Source: Gordionus sp. m RMFG-2023
Taxonomy: Eukaryota; Nematomorpha; Gordioida; Chordodea; Parachordodidae
Length of the DNA stretch: 64,000 nucleotides
Assembly: GCF_954871325.1 (NCBI RefSeq)
Contig: NC_088775.1
Span: 39,781,561 to 39,845,560, forward strand
Direction of reading: 5' to 3'
In this document: one piece after another, positions 14,401-29,400 of the stretch
Layout of the letters: every line of letters begins with the position of its first letter
Numbering within the stretch: position 1 is the stretch's first letter
Made by a program: the position numbers and the translations under genes
Notes under the pieces: generated by a model
Databases searched by the model: none
What the model saw: the letters and a program-made list of their open reading frames with translations, nothing else
Told to the model about the DNA's origin: nothing

Positions 14401-17400
14401 AAGTTTACAAATAATTTTGCAAAATATTTACCTTTGCATATCTTTTAACATTGACTCCAATCATTTTATAATTTAAAATGATAATAATTGGCGTTAACCA
14501 CCAAAAAAAAATAAGAAAATAATATAAAATTATAACAATAAAAACGCAGTAGATTTTGCTCGTTTGTTTAAAAAACAGCTTTTGTTTAAACTATTGACAC
14601 GTATAAATTAGTCAGATGCTAATGTTAGAAATCACCGAAGAAAAATTAAATGCAATGTATTATGTGTAACATCTGCAGTATCGTAAAATTTCTCCATTCA
14701 AGCCGGTTTTGAGGCGACTCAAAAAATTACAGCATAATTTTTAGTCTAAAACTATCACCTCAGCTTTGAGGTTATGTCTCAACCTTGTGGAAAACAGGAA
14801 AAATTAAGTCATTTATCAAGACTTTACAAAAAATTTTCTGGACATGCCTTAAGATCGAGCCATATTAGATAGTCGTATTCTAATATCGAATCACATCTTC
14901 ATTTTGTTGAACTATATTTACCTATGTATTTTAAGACTTGTAAGCCATGGCTATTTAATAACTAAACTTTGTTTTTATCTAAAAATACAACCTCAATCTA
15001 GGGTTTAAAAATATGTATAGCTCATCACGCATTTCTAATCTTTATGCTCCGACTAACTTAAATCATATTTTTATTAGGTGACGGTTAAAGTCCCAATGTT
15101 AACTGATAAAAAAATGACTTTGTGAGTTTAATTTACTCTAAAATGGTTAAATTCTTTATTGTGAACATGTATAATTTAATTTTATCCATGATATAAGAAA
15201 AGAGAGGAAGCAAGGAAAAAAAGAGAGAAAGAAAGAAATGATTATAGTTATTGTTGCATAATATAATTTAATATCATAATATACAAAGTTAATTGAAGCT
15301 TTAAACTATGACTATTTACATATACAAAAAAAATCACTAAATAATATATTATTTTATTTCTACATACGAAGCCTCAAACCATCAATTGATTTACCTTAAA
15401 TTGATTTACTAGATATATATATATTTGAAGTTGTTGACTTTCTATGTACGTGATAATTTTAATTGTTAATAAAAAATTACTTTTTGATATCGTTATTATT
15501 TATTCTAAAGCAAACGAAACCAGACTTACATATTCTTATTCTATTACTTATTCTTTTTAGAGCAACCAGACTTACATATTCTTATTCTACTACCGATTCT
15601 TTTTAGCGCAATTATTCTTTATTTGCATCATGGTGGAGGATAGGGGCATAATAACATAAAAGTCTTACTCAAAACCCTTGACCTAAAATTTATTGCCGAA
15701 AACATAACTGATGAATCCACTAAAAAATATAAACTGTTCGAGACAATAAATAAAGATTTGGCGGTGAGTATAATGGATTCGATTGATAATTTATCATATG
15801 ACGCAAATAAAGAATAATTCCGCTAAAAAAGAATCGGTAGTAGAATAAGAATATGTAAGTCTGGTTGCTCTAAAAAGAATAAGTAATAGGATAAGAATAT
15901 GTAAGTCTGGTTTCGTTTGCTTTAGAATAAATAATAACGATATCAAAAAGTAATTTTTTATTAACAACTAAAATTATCACGTACATAGAAAGTCAACAAC
16001 TTCAAATATATATATATATCTAATAAATCAATTGATGGTTTGAGGCTTCGTATGTAAAAATAAAATGATGTCAGTTATTAAAAATAATAATATTTAATTA
16101 TATTTTTGTTTAAAAAAACATGAATTTTTCTAGAATTGCGTTTTAAAGAAAGTTTTACCCTTGTTGAAAGCCACCAAACCAGGCGTCTTCTTTGGCGTTG
16201 CCTTTTTATTCTTATACTTTTTACCATTCCTGTAAGAGCCTTTAATTTTTCTATAATTAACAAATATGTATTGAGGAAGTAAGGTATTTAATGAAGAAGG
16301 AGATATAATTAATGTCGGTAAATTATTAGAAAGCTGCGTTAAAGCGAGTATTTAATTTTTTGGAGGATAATCAGTGTGAATGTTTCTTATACTTTTTCTT
16401 TTTAACCCCCCCCCCTCCCATTTACAACACAATTAATCAGAACCAACAACCGTAATAATAACCACTCGTACCTCGATTCATTACCCGTTGGGGGTCCCCA
16501 CTCAAATTTAGCCCCTCGTTCAGTTTCTTACAAAGGCCGTTTGCTAATGTCGAAATCGATAGATTCCGATTATTATATCGATATGTTAAATCAATCCGCT
16601 TACCCTTTACCCCATAACGTTAAAAACATTACCGCCAAAAATCGCCTTATTAATTTGAACCGAAGGGGGTGGCTTGAATCCCTTCTGCGCGCATATTTTT
16701 ACAATCCCAGCAACGCCGATTACCAACATATGACGAATTTGGGAAATTTAAGAAATTTGAGTCGTTCGACGACCAATGTTCAGCCCATTTTCGATAGTGA
16801 CGATGCTAAAAAGTAATATGTTCCTATATTTTATCTAATTTTGCGTCAGGGAAGTTTACTACATTTTTATTAATCTTACCACAAAATTGGAGGGTTTTGT
16901 ATATTTTGCAGTAGTTATGTCATTTCACGGGACCGTAGCCAAGAATTTCCATCTGGGGGCAGCTCCTTACTTGGGGGGGGGGGGGGGATTATATTTTTAA
17001 AATAAATTAGTAATTAAGCATTCATAGAAATTTTTTGCTATTTTTGTTAAAAATTTGTAAATGTAATATGAATACAAAATAATACTATAATATGAATATA
17101 CAAAATAATACTATAATATGAATATACAAAATAATACTATAATATAATACAACGATTTTTATTTTTAATAAATTCTGTATTATTCTTTTTCCATGAGCCA
17201 TTAATATTAAATTTTGTTTACGATCTTTCATCGATTCTCTGGTGCTCGATAGAACTCTCTTTAGTGTAGAGAATGAGGCCTCACAAGAAACTGTAGAAAT
17301 TCCCAATGATGATGGCTTCTGAGCAGCATTTATACAATTATTTAAATGTAAAATGATATTTTTTTATAACATTTAAGTTTATTAATGATTCTAATTGGGC

Positions 17401-20400
17401 CATTTTATCTGATATAAAATAATCAGGGTCAAGGTAAGGACAATGTATTAAAATATGATAGATGATTATAATCATCTTATGTAAAGTAAATCTATCTAAA
17501 AAGCGATCAACAAAGTAATCAATAATTTCATAATAATTCTTTTTTATAGAACTCCAATTGGAGTCTTTTCACTTTATATGCGTTTTACGACCCTCGATGA
17601 CTTTTGAGGAATAAAGTTTTTGAACCTTAATTCTAAACAAATCAAAAGAATTATCACTTCTTTTATTTTTTAATATATTGATCATGTAATCAATACAATT
17701 TTTAGCATCCACTAGATTAGTACCTACTGACTGTAGATCTTATTTAGTGGATCTATTGTTACTGATATCTCATAAATTATAATGGTTTTATTTTTATAGT
17801 CAAAACAATAGATTCTTTATTATAAAATTGTTTCCTATATATAGTCTTTTATAATTATGTCATTTAACTACTACTAATATGCAATTACATTGACCTCCAT
17901 TAGATAATATAAAATGTAAGAAATATATAATTCAAATAGCATAACCTTTTAAAATATATATAAACATTCAAATATCACATATCTTCTTTGTTTAACTGGT
18001 CGTGTTTTACTACAGAGGTTTCTAATTTTTCAGTAATTGATGGGGTTTCACCCAGTCTAATAAAGTATTTAGTCTTCTCCCCATAAATAGTTTGGCAGGT
18101 ATTCGGCCCGTTGAGGAATGTTCGGAATTTCTATATGTAACTAATACTTCATTAAGGCATTTTTCCCCATCATTTGTTTGTTCTCTATTAGCAAAATACC
18201 GATTTTTTATAGTTTGTATGCATCTTTCAACTAATCCGTTACTTCTCGGATGGTATGGTATAGTTTTATGTGTTGTATATTCTTATTTTTGCACCATTTG
18301 TAAAATTCATTTGAAATGAATTTTGGACCATTGTCTGTGACAATTTGACATGGAACACCATATCGTGTAAGCCATTTTTCTAATCTATTTATTAAATTTT
18401 TACTTGTGGTATCTTGGATTCTATCGATCTCTATCCATTTTGAATATGCATCGATTCCTAGCAGCCAATAAAATCCGTCTAGTGGTCCGGCAAAATCTAA
18501 ATGTACCCTTTCCCAGGGTTGTGCTGGCGGATTCCATGGTTATACGGCAACTTCTAGTATATCTCTGCGATGTTTTTGACACCCAATAAAGCGGTTTTTC
18601 GACATCTTTATCTAATTTTTCCCACCATATATAATGTCTCGTAATGGATTTCATCGATGTAATACCGGGATGACCTGTATGTAATATCTGTAAAACTCGT
18701 TTTTGTAGTGAATATGGAATTATTAAGCGACCATTCCAAAATAGGATACCGTTATCATTTTCTATTTCATCTATTCTTGTTCTAAAAGCTTGTAATTCTG
18801 GTGCTTGATTTTGTATATTTGTACCATTTAATAATATTTTTACTCTTCTTAAAATTGGATCTTTCGCAGTTTCATCTCTAAGTTCTTTTCTTGATAGAGT
18901 TAATGTGTCATAAGTAAGATTTCGTATATATTTCACTGTTTTATTTTCAATTTTTGCTATTAATTCTTCAAACGTTGGTATAATGTGATAGTCTTTTAGT
19001 AGTAGAAATTTATTTAACGTTACTTTGAAATCTCCACATAATCGTAGTTCACCTGAAGTTTTACATACCACTACCATTGGAGTACTCCAGGTTACTCTTG
19101 TTGTTGATGGATCTATTTTCTTGATTATATTATTTTCTTCCAAACGTTTCAGTTCATTTTCAATTTCTACTTTTAAAGGCAACGGTACTCTTCTAGCTGG
19201 CAGTGCAATTGGTTTTGTATTTTCTTCCAATTGTAGTTTTACTGGTTCGACATTTTTAATTAATCCTAATTTAGTATCAAACACCGTAGCAAATTCTTTA
19301 TATAGTTTGTATTTACGTTACCATTATCATTATATTTATATCTATTGTTGATCATATTGATATTTACATTTTTTGGTAACGATAAGTCAAATTCAATAAT
19401 CCATGGAAATCCAAATAGAGCTGCATCATTTGTTTGTGTGACAAATAATGAAAGCCATAATTGTCTTTTACATCAGCTTCACCCATAATTTTTATTCTAT
19501 TATTTCCATATGTAGTTGGTGCTTTAGCCCTTCTAAGTTTTGGCCTTCCGATTTTATTCCATATTATTTCATTAATAATGGTTACTGCCGAGCCAGTATC
19601 ATATTCCATTTTAATTTTGGATGTTGCCCATATTTGTATATTTTTCTTATTGAGACATCCGAATCGTCTTCTTTATTATTGTAATTTGTTCCTTTTCTTT
19701 AGCTTTACAACATACGGCGAAGTGGTTTGGTTTCCTACATTTGCTGCACGATTTTCCGTAGGCGGGACAACATGAAACCGATTACAGAAATAGCATGGTT
19801 TTCTCCAATTACTATTATTATTTGTATGGTAGTTATTATACCCGGGCACTAGTTCTCTTTTTACATATGCTTTATTATCCTTTTGATAGTGCCGTTTATC
19901 ATTATTATTATACTGCCGATTATTTTTATCATGTTGATTTATCCGATTATTATCATGTTTATTCGGCTCTTTGATTTTATATACCATTTTAGCAGTATTA
20001 TTTATTTCTAAGTCTCGTTTCATCGCTAAAGCCAATTCTACCACTTTGTTTAAGCGTAACGGTTGGTCTTCGTCTTTAGTATCTGGATATCTTAATCGTA
20101 GTTCTTTATCCAGTTGTGACATCTTTAGTTCGGCGATTAATTGATCTCGAATTCTCAGTTCTACATTGTCTTCAAATTCGCATCTTCGGGCTAGCTCCTT
20201 TATATTTTTTTAAATTGCTCATTACGGATTCAGTAGCCCCGCGACTTAATCTAATGAAATCAATTCTTGATGCCAAAATAGTTCTTTCATCTTTATATAG
20301 TTGTTTTGCTATTTTATATATGTCAATCTATCCTACTTCCTCTATATTCCTAGGATAGAGTAATTTTTTGATATCAGTTGTAATGTTTATTCCTCCATAA

Positions 20401-23400
20401 GCTATAAATAATTTTTTTTAAATGGCGTCAGTTTGAGGAATATTTTTCATATTTGATATAATCAACGTGGTCCTCGATAGAACAATTTCCTTTTTAAAGT
20501 CCTGGAGAATAATTTTATCCATAATTTCTAAATATATATAATTTTTTTCTTTATAAACAGAATTTTTTTTATAATTCTATATATTATTAAACTTGACCGA
20601 AAATCGCGCGACTTAGATTTTTTTTTTATTTCGTCGCCATTTTTTTATAGTCAAAACAATAGATTTTTAATTATAAAATTGTTTCCTATATATAGTCTTT
20701 TATAATTATGTCATTTAACTACTACTAATATGCAATTACATTGACCTCCATAAGATAATATAAAATGTAAGAAATGTATAATTCAAATAGCGTAACCTTT
20801 TAAAATATATGTTGAATTCCATATTAAATCAACCAAAAAAAGTCGATTCTCAACCCGACCCCCTTCGATTTTTTTAAAAATTTGTATGTTGGTAGTATAT
20901 ACACTAACTAATAAAAATGTAAAATTTTACTTTTCAAATCGGCTTACTTCATGAGATATGGCCATCTTTAGAAACGCGAAAATTCCAAAATACAGTATAT
21001 TTAATTTTAAATATCCAAAAAGTAATTAAGCTGAATGCATGATTTAAATTTTATTAAATAGCTCTAAAATAGCCCTTTAATATGATATAAAAATTATTTT
21101 ATTATAAAAAGTCTATTACTAAAAACCGGAAATAGAAAACCAGAAATAGCTATAAAATAAAAATTGCTCTTTTTTTTTCTTTCAAATTTTTTTTACAAAT
21201 AGACATTATACTTCTTAATATTTGTACATAATTTTAGATTGGGACCATTACTGGGCCAATAGTTATTACGCTTTAAATATAAATAGTATGGCTTAAATCC
21301 TAAATTATACCAAATATATAGTAATTTACGAAACAAATAAAAAGAAAATTCCTTTATGATCGGGCAGATTATATTTTTTTATAAATGTTTTGGGCTGTGA
21401 GCCCACTAGTAGACATTATGTTATATTTAACATATAAGTTTAGCGATTTTATTTTAGAGAGAAAATAATTGTAAAAATATTTATAACTTTATTTAGCTAA
21501 TTATTTATATTACATGAATATAAAATGGAAAATTATTAAATTAAATAATATCATACATTAAATTATCTAATGAATTAGAGTAACGTTTGACTTTCATTTT
21601 TTCCATTAACTTTCATTGATATAAAATTATTCATACCTGGCATAAGTCTGCTGTTTTCGTCAGAATTATAAAATTCTATTACTTTATTTGCAATGTCATC
21701 CGGAATTATTCTACTTGGCTTTATGATATTTGGATTTGACAAAACACCCTTTTCTTCAACTAATTGTTTAGCTATCCGGGACATAAAATTTGTGGTTGAA
21801 AATTCCTTTTCAATTTTATCAAGAGTCCAAGATTTTGGTAAAACTGTTAAAATTTGTATTTTTTCATTGCGAGAACTTGTAGCAAATTTTTCTTTCAGTT
21901 GATTTATGATTTCGGCTTCATCTTTTTTTGCTTGATCCTCTAGATTTATTTTAAAAACTTTTTTGATTTTTCCCTTAATTTTCAAAAATTTATTTACAGG
22001 ATATTTTTTTCCATTTAACCTTTTCTTTTTAATAGGTGTCTCCCCTAAAAATGGCAAAGTTTCATTTAAAGTTGAAATTGAAGTATTAAAATCTGTATAA
22101 GAGTCGGGATTATTGCATGGTTGATCAGGTTCAGAATCGCTAAATGTTTCATTAATAGTTGTGGTAGAAGGTAAGTTAGAAATAGAAGGTAATGTGATCG
22201 GGATCGTAGAAGTAAAAGGTGAGATCAGATTTGTTGAATATTTTTTTAATTTTTTCCGGCAAGAGCTACAAATTTTTTGATTAATTGATAAGCTAGAATT
22301 CACTTCTATCATCCATTGTAAAACATTTCTAAGATCGTAACGTACTGAATGAGATTTTATTCTAAAGGGATTACAGCACTTTACTGGAATATAAATATCT
22401 TTTCTAGACATTTAAATTTTTTTGGTAAGGAATAAAAGATAGCTATTTAAATTAAAAATAAATTGGATAATGAATACCGATAATTTAATTTTCTTAGAAA
22501 AATGGCTTTATAAAATATCAATATAAATGACGGCTGTTGCTGTTGGAATTGAATTTGATTTTTATGATAATTATTTTATTTGATAATTAATTATAAGTAG
22601 AAAATAATCTTTATGAAAATATATTTCTGACGATCACAAAGATAATTTTTTATTTGGCAAAGAAAATAATCTACATAATTCACTCATAGAATTATCAGGT
22701 CAAATCGAATTTAAGAAGAAAATTTTTTTTTGGGGGGGGGGGGGGGTGAATATAAATCTTAAGATTGGGTTCGGATTTCAGTTTTAATACTATTATTCAC
22801 AAATATTATCACTTTTGTTAAAAAAATAATTACTCATTTCGTATAATATAGAATTTAAGCCATACTATTTATATTTAAAGCGTAATAACTATTGGCACAG
22901 TAATGGTCCCAATCTAGGATTTTGTACAAATATTAGGGTATATAATGTCTATTTGTTAAAAAAATTTTAAAGAAAAAAAAGGGCAATTTTTATTTTATAA
23001 CCATTTCCGGTTTTTGGTAATAAAATTATTTTCAATATAATAAAATGAGTTATTTAATAAAGTTTAAATTATACCTTTAGCTTAATTACTTTTTGAGATA
23101 TTTAAAATTAAATATGGTGTATTTTGAACTTTTCGCGTTTCTAAAGATGGCCATATCTCATGAAGTAAGCTGAGTTGTATTAAAATTTTATATTATTGCT
23201 AGTTAGTGTATATACTACCATCATGCAAATTTTAAAAAAAATCGAAGAGGGTCGGGTTGAATCTTCAGTTGATTTGATATGGAATACAACATATATAAAC
23301 ATTCAAATATAACATTTATATTAACGCATTGAGATAAAAGACCAGAGGCTTCGACTGAATCATGAGTGGAAACCTCTAAGTTAAAAGTTCTATTAGAAGA

Positions 23401-26400
23401 GTAAAATAATACTTCACCAATAGCCTCAAAAATAAATGATGCGAGATGTTTCTAAATGACCAGTCCAAAAGTCTCTTAAGAGTATGGCCTGTATCAGTGT
23501 TGTTAAAATAGCGCGCTACTTTTTCAGTAGCGATAGCTTTAGTGGGCTACTTTTTTTAGAAAATAGCGATAGCGGTAGCTCGCTACTTTCAATTTTGCAT
23601 AATAAATACATTTAAATATTATTAAAATATTTTTTTTATTAAATCTAAAATTATAATCCTTTTATTTAATTTAATTTTGAAATTTAAGTTTATATTTAAA
23701 AATATACATTATAAATCTAGTTAGCATTATAAATCTCGTTATTAAAAATGTGTGAGATTGTTGAAGGTAGCGAAATTTCTTTGGAAAATGAGAAAAATAT
23801 AGATTATCCTTTCCTAAAATTCAAATAATACTTGATTCTTGAAGAAAAAATTACTCCTGGATATCGGTTTCGATGCAAGATATGTCGCAAAATTTTATCC
23901 TCAAATCATAAGCAGCTTTAATTTGAAAAACATTTAGAGGTAATATATTAAATAAATTTAATATCAATATGTAGGCTAATCCTTAATTTTTAAAATAAAT
24001 TTAGATCAAAGACCAATCATTTTTTTTATATATTCATAAATTTTATCTAAATTATTTAAAACATTTTAAATATTTCAATCATTGTAATGTACTTATCTCC
24101 TACATAATTTTTATTCTAATACTGTTATAATTTTAGACTGTTCACACCTCAAATTATAAAGAGATTGAAAAATATCTCAAAAGTTTTGGGGTAATGGAAG
24201 AAGATACACCGACTTCCAAATCAAATTTAATTCAAACAAAATTAAGCAATTTGGATTCGTCAACACCAGGTGTATCTCAAAAATTGGCTGACAAAGTCAT
24301 AATGAACTTTATAATAGATACTGTTCAACCTTTATCCTTGGCGGATTTCTTTTATAAAGATGATAAACACTTTTTCTCCACGTACCAAGATATCTTGCCG
24401 GCAGACATTGATGGCAAGAATTTTGGATAGCTTTAAAGAAATGAAAGAATCTTTAATATTAAATCTATCAGATGTCTCCTACATCTGTACAACAGCAGAT
24501 TGCTGGACGCACTATTGAAGATAAAAATGTTTATTTTCTGATTTATAATATGATATTCATATTTTTAGAGCTTATTTAGGAGTGACCGCACATTGGATTA
24601 ATCCAAAAAATCTAAAACGAAAATCTATAGCATTAGCTCTAAAAAGAATAATTGGCTGTCAAACTTATGACATTCTAGCAAATATTATTTCAGAAATCCA
24701 TATGTCTTACACAATTCAGAACAAAGTTTGTAAGATGATTACAGATAATGGGTCTAATTTCTTGAAGGCTTTCAGGTTTTAAATTTATTATAATTTTTTT
24801 ATAATATGATATAAATATAGAATATTTGGTAAAGATAATGACAATACTTGTAATTTTCATGACAACGAAATGTTATTATTATTAAGGTGCAATAATAAAT
24901 AAATTATATATATATATAAATATGTAACAAATTATAGTCATGTTTTTATACCAATATTTTATTAATGGAAATAAAGTTACGTAAAAAATATTTTTAAAAA
25001 AAAATCAAAATAGCGTAAAAAGTAGCTGTTCGCTACTCATTTGAAAACGGTAGCGATAGCGCGCTACTTTTAAAAGTAGCGTTTAACAACACTGGCCTGT
25101 ATGTTCACAGAATACGTTAAAACGCCTAAAAAAATTATACATTACTTTGGAAAAATTAATAAAATTAGAAATGATAACAATATTATTATAACAATTTTAA
25201 ATCACAAGATGCAATATGTGGTTGTAGCTAGAGGTGGGCGTGGGTCGTGAAATTACGCGTGACCCATGGTGTCATAGTGGGTTACGGCGTGAGTGTGAAT
25301 AAATTTTAAATAATTAGGCATGACGGGCCTTTCCAAAATTTTTCACGTGCATGATCGGGCGTGAACATAAATTTCCCGTGAATTACGGAAATTTTAATTT
25401 TTAAAATTGTTTATTTATAAATATAAATTGACAATTTTTTATAATATATATTTTCTAATTTAATCTAATTCTTTTTTTAAAAAGAATAATTTTTGAAAAC
25501 AAAAAATCTTCCACATTTTATAAACAACATCCGGTATCATGCCGTTAGTTCTATTTTATGTTTAGGTTTTTATCGCAAGACATTTTGCTAAATTTTGCTT
25601 AAACTTTTTATAGAAAGGTCAGTTATTTATTTGTAAAGACTTCGATCTTTAAATGCAACAGAAAGTGAAGGATTTTACAAGCTAGGCCAAGAATTAATAA
25701 ATGTTGGTGTTACATATAAGCAGAGTTGTTACTAGATATAAAAATGTGGTATCTGTATCTAGATAGATTTTTGATCAAAGTATCTGTATCAAGATATTAT
25801 TTTAGAGATATCTGTATCTGTTTTTAGATACATTTTGATATACTTTTATTTAACGCTTTTTCATATTATAAATAAAAATACTTGAATGCAAAATTTATTT
25901 TATATCATATGAGCATATAATTTATATATTAAAAAATATTAAAACTACTATAATAAAAAATTATATATATAAAATATTAAAACTTATATATAAATATACA
26001 TTAAATATTATGTCAGAGTTTATCAATAAACCAGGCAAATTTTGATATTACAATGCAACTCAAGGAATCTGCCATTTTTATTTTCAATGGAATTGGTTAA
26101 TTTTATTTTATTATACTAATTTTAGAAATTTATTTTAGATTAATATCAATTGTGATGAAGAGGAATAAGTAATAATCAATAGCATCAACAAGTTCACACA
26201 TTGTTTTTCCATAGCCATTTTATAGAGCATATTTTAAAATAATATCTCAAAATAAAGAAAACAAATATTTGATAGTAAAATGTTTGCCATATCTACCAAA
26301 AAATACGAAAATTTTAGTTATTACCTCAACTTGCAACATTGTAAAATATTTAAGGGTATAAGATACTAAATAAATGTTTACAACTGTAATTTTAAATTTT

Positions 26401-29400
26401 AAGAGAAAAAATCAAACAATGTTAAGAAACAATTAATACAAAGATTAGTTAATGAATTATCAAGGTCTTCAATTGATTGTAAACAAATAATTTAATATCC
26501 GATTTTTTTCAGTACCCCACAACAGCAAATATGATTGTTAATAATCATTTAAATTTTGATACTCAACAAATTTTAAATCATTTTTTCAAAAATGAATGTC
26601 GAGATTTTAGCATTTTTAAAGAATATCCTAATATAAAATTGTTATTCATAAAATTAACCCCATAATCACTTCAAGCGCCATGGTAGAAAGACTTTTTGTA
26701 CAGCTAAAAATGTCTTTACAGATAAACCAGGATGCCTTAATGACCAAAATTTTGATATAATTTATAATCATTTAATCATATATTTTCATATATTATATTA
26801 AAATCTAAAAACCATTATTTTAGTTATATTCGAGTAAATATATTTTTTAGCTCATTTCATGCATTTTCACAATAGAATCCTAATTTAAGTTTATGCAAAG
26901 CTTATATAAGAGTATAATAAAAATTGTATCTGTATCTAGATAGATTTAAAAAATTATATCTGTATCAAGATAACTTTTTAGACACCGTATCTGTATCTGG
27001 ATCTATATAACTTTTTAGACGGTGTATCTGTATCTAGATCCATTTAAAACTTCTTTTAACAACTCTGCATATAAAACAACAAAATATAAAAGATATACTT
27101 GTGAGCCGAAAAACTCTCTTGAATACTATAGCTCCAAAAATATACTATGAAATTAAAATTAAAAACATGATCAATAATAATTACTTGTCCATAATCACTG
27201 ATTTTTTAACGAATGATTATAAAAATCGAAGTCTTTTAACCATTGCAGGACATGTTATCATTAAGGATTTTGAATTAAAAATATTTGTTTTGGCCACAAG
27301 GAAATGAGAACAGGCGTCAATATTAAAAGTGTAGTCAGTTCAATTTTAGAAGAATACACAAAAATAGAAAATTATTTAAATAAATTTCTAGTTGTGTGAC
27401 ATAACGGAGCAATTCTTATAAGTGCATTCAAAGATGACGAAACGCTAGTATGTATATGCCATATACTAAATAATATTATGCATTATATTTTTGACTAGTA
27501 CAATATTTCAAGCAATCGACAGCTAATAGCAAACTAAGCCACACCCTTAAACAAGATGTAATAACTGATGTAACTCTGTATGAGTATCTTAAAATCATAT
27601 TCTGTAATACAGGTGTACTTATTTAATTAAATAGATTAGCCACAAGTGATATCAACATCATACGCGAGTTAGATTAATTTTTATCAATATTTAAAGAATA
27701 CTCGGATAATCTGAGCGTAGATTCTCGTCCCACAATAAATGTAGCTTTATGGAAACAAAAAAGTAAAATTTTGTTAACCTTCTGAACGTGATACAATAAT
27801 AATCAAAACCTTAAAAAACAGAACAAAATTTCTTTTAAAAGAAAGATTTATTATGCAGCCACTACATAAGCTAGGCTTAATTCTAGAACCGAATTTCAAA
27901 AGTCCCGAATTCCAAAAGTCTTAGGTTTATAATAGAAGAAGAAAAGGATGATGTATATAAAACAACGTTAAAAATGCTAAATGATATAAAATTAGATGAT
28001 ATGCATAAGTCAATGCCAACTATCATTTATAACTTTCCTAATTCATCCTACACTCATAATAGACCGTATATTCTAAATGAAAAATTTAGAGAATTTCTAG
28101 ATGATTCCGATGAAGCATCAACATCTACCGATGGAAGCTGTGAGGATGAACTTAAAAGATTCATCGCTCATAATACAAATAACAAGACATTATTTAAGTT
28201 TTGTAAGCAGGAATATTCATTTCCTTTTTGAGAAAATTAGCGAGTAAAGTTTTTCAGCCCCGGCCAGTTCGGTAGTGAAAGGTTATTTTCTATAGCCAAT
28301 CTCTTATTAGAGGAAAGGCGTACACAATTGAAATAAAAAAAGATAGACATTCTTCTTTTTCTAAATAAAAATTTCTATTTATAGATTGTATTTATTTTTT
28401 GTTGTTAATATGGATTATGAAATTAGAGAAATAAATAGAATAAATTCAAATTAGTGTAAAATTATAGCAATAGTTGAAAAATTTAAAAACATCGTGAATT
28501 TTTTTATTGCCACCGTGAGCGGGCGGGCCATGAATAAAAAATTAGGCCCGCGCCCACCTCTAGTTGTAGCAATTTATAAAAGGAACTTTTTTATTAATTT
28601 TTTTTTAAGTAGGGTTTGCACTCCTCCATTTCGGCCAGACATGATGTTTGCACAATCATATCTATATTCGTTGAATTAATATTTAAATCATTTAGTTGCT
28701 TTAAAATGCTTTCAGCAGATAGACACTGTAAATTAATAATTCCTATTAAATTTTCTTGTATTTCTACAAAAAAAAATATAACGAATATACATGCTCAGGT
28801 TTTCACACCTGATGGATCTTTTGTCTCATCAGCCTTAAAACAAAAAAAAAAGCATTTCACTTTTGTTATATTTATATGAGATATTTCAAGCACCATATCT
28901 GCCATAATAGATATTATTTCGTTTTGAATCTAGGTTTATCAATTTTGGTTATAAATTTTATAATTCAGGATCTTTTTGGTTGATATATGAAAATATTGCT
29001 ATAAATAGTCCAGAGTAATAAATTATGTTTTCGTCTTTTGCAGCATCCATAATTTTTGTTGAACCAGTCCCACGAAAAGGTAGCTCCTGTAAGCTAAGAA
29101 ATAGCATCAAATCAAATATTGATTTAAGATAATAACGATTATGGTTAATTTGTTGGCACACGAAAATTGTTGTTATCTCAGGATCCATATTTAAATTAAG
29201 ATTTTTTTTCGTGCCAAATTGTTATAGAATTTCAATGGTTTTATCAGTCCCTTCTTTGCAGCTAACACCTTTTTCTAATTGCTAAATCCCTTTTGTCCAA
29301 ATGCATCACTTGGGCTACCCAAGTTATTCCTACGGCTCGATTTGAGCCAATTTTTAAAAACGACTAATTCAATATTTTAGCTAGAAAAATATTGTCTAAG

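Larger units (their letters stand above)
17790..23314 (-). mobile_element. Ty3/Gypsy-type LTR retrotransposon fossil
   Basis: Two direct repeats of about 185 bp form the LTRs: 17790-17979 (3' LTR on the minus strand) and 20647-23314 (5' LTR, itself split by a 2.48-kb TIR element). Just inside the 5' LTR lies TGGCGACGAAAT, a typical primer-binding start. In minus-strand order there are a gag piece with a zinc knuckle (CYFCNRFH, 20122-19676), a protease-like piece (YDTGSAVTIINE, 19609-19364), a reverse-transcriptase N-terminal part and an integrase zinc-binding part (HTGHPGITSMKSITRHY, 19284-18421). It is broken, with several breaks and much of pol missing. It lies inside the 13-kb hAT. Confidence 0.85.

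Noticed and set aside
16078-16263. Minus-strand basic frame of 61 codons
   Set aside because: It overlaps the ATF6 membrane exon on the opposite strand; Arg/Lys richness mirrors the Phe/Leu codons of the span.
28494-28879. Plus-strand frames near 28.5-28.9 kb
   Set aside because: They are shadows of the DUF4371 hAT transposase on the minus strand.
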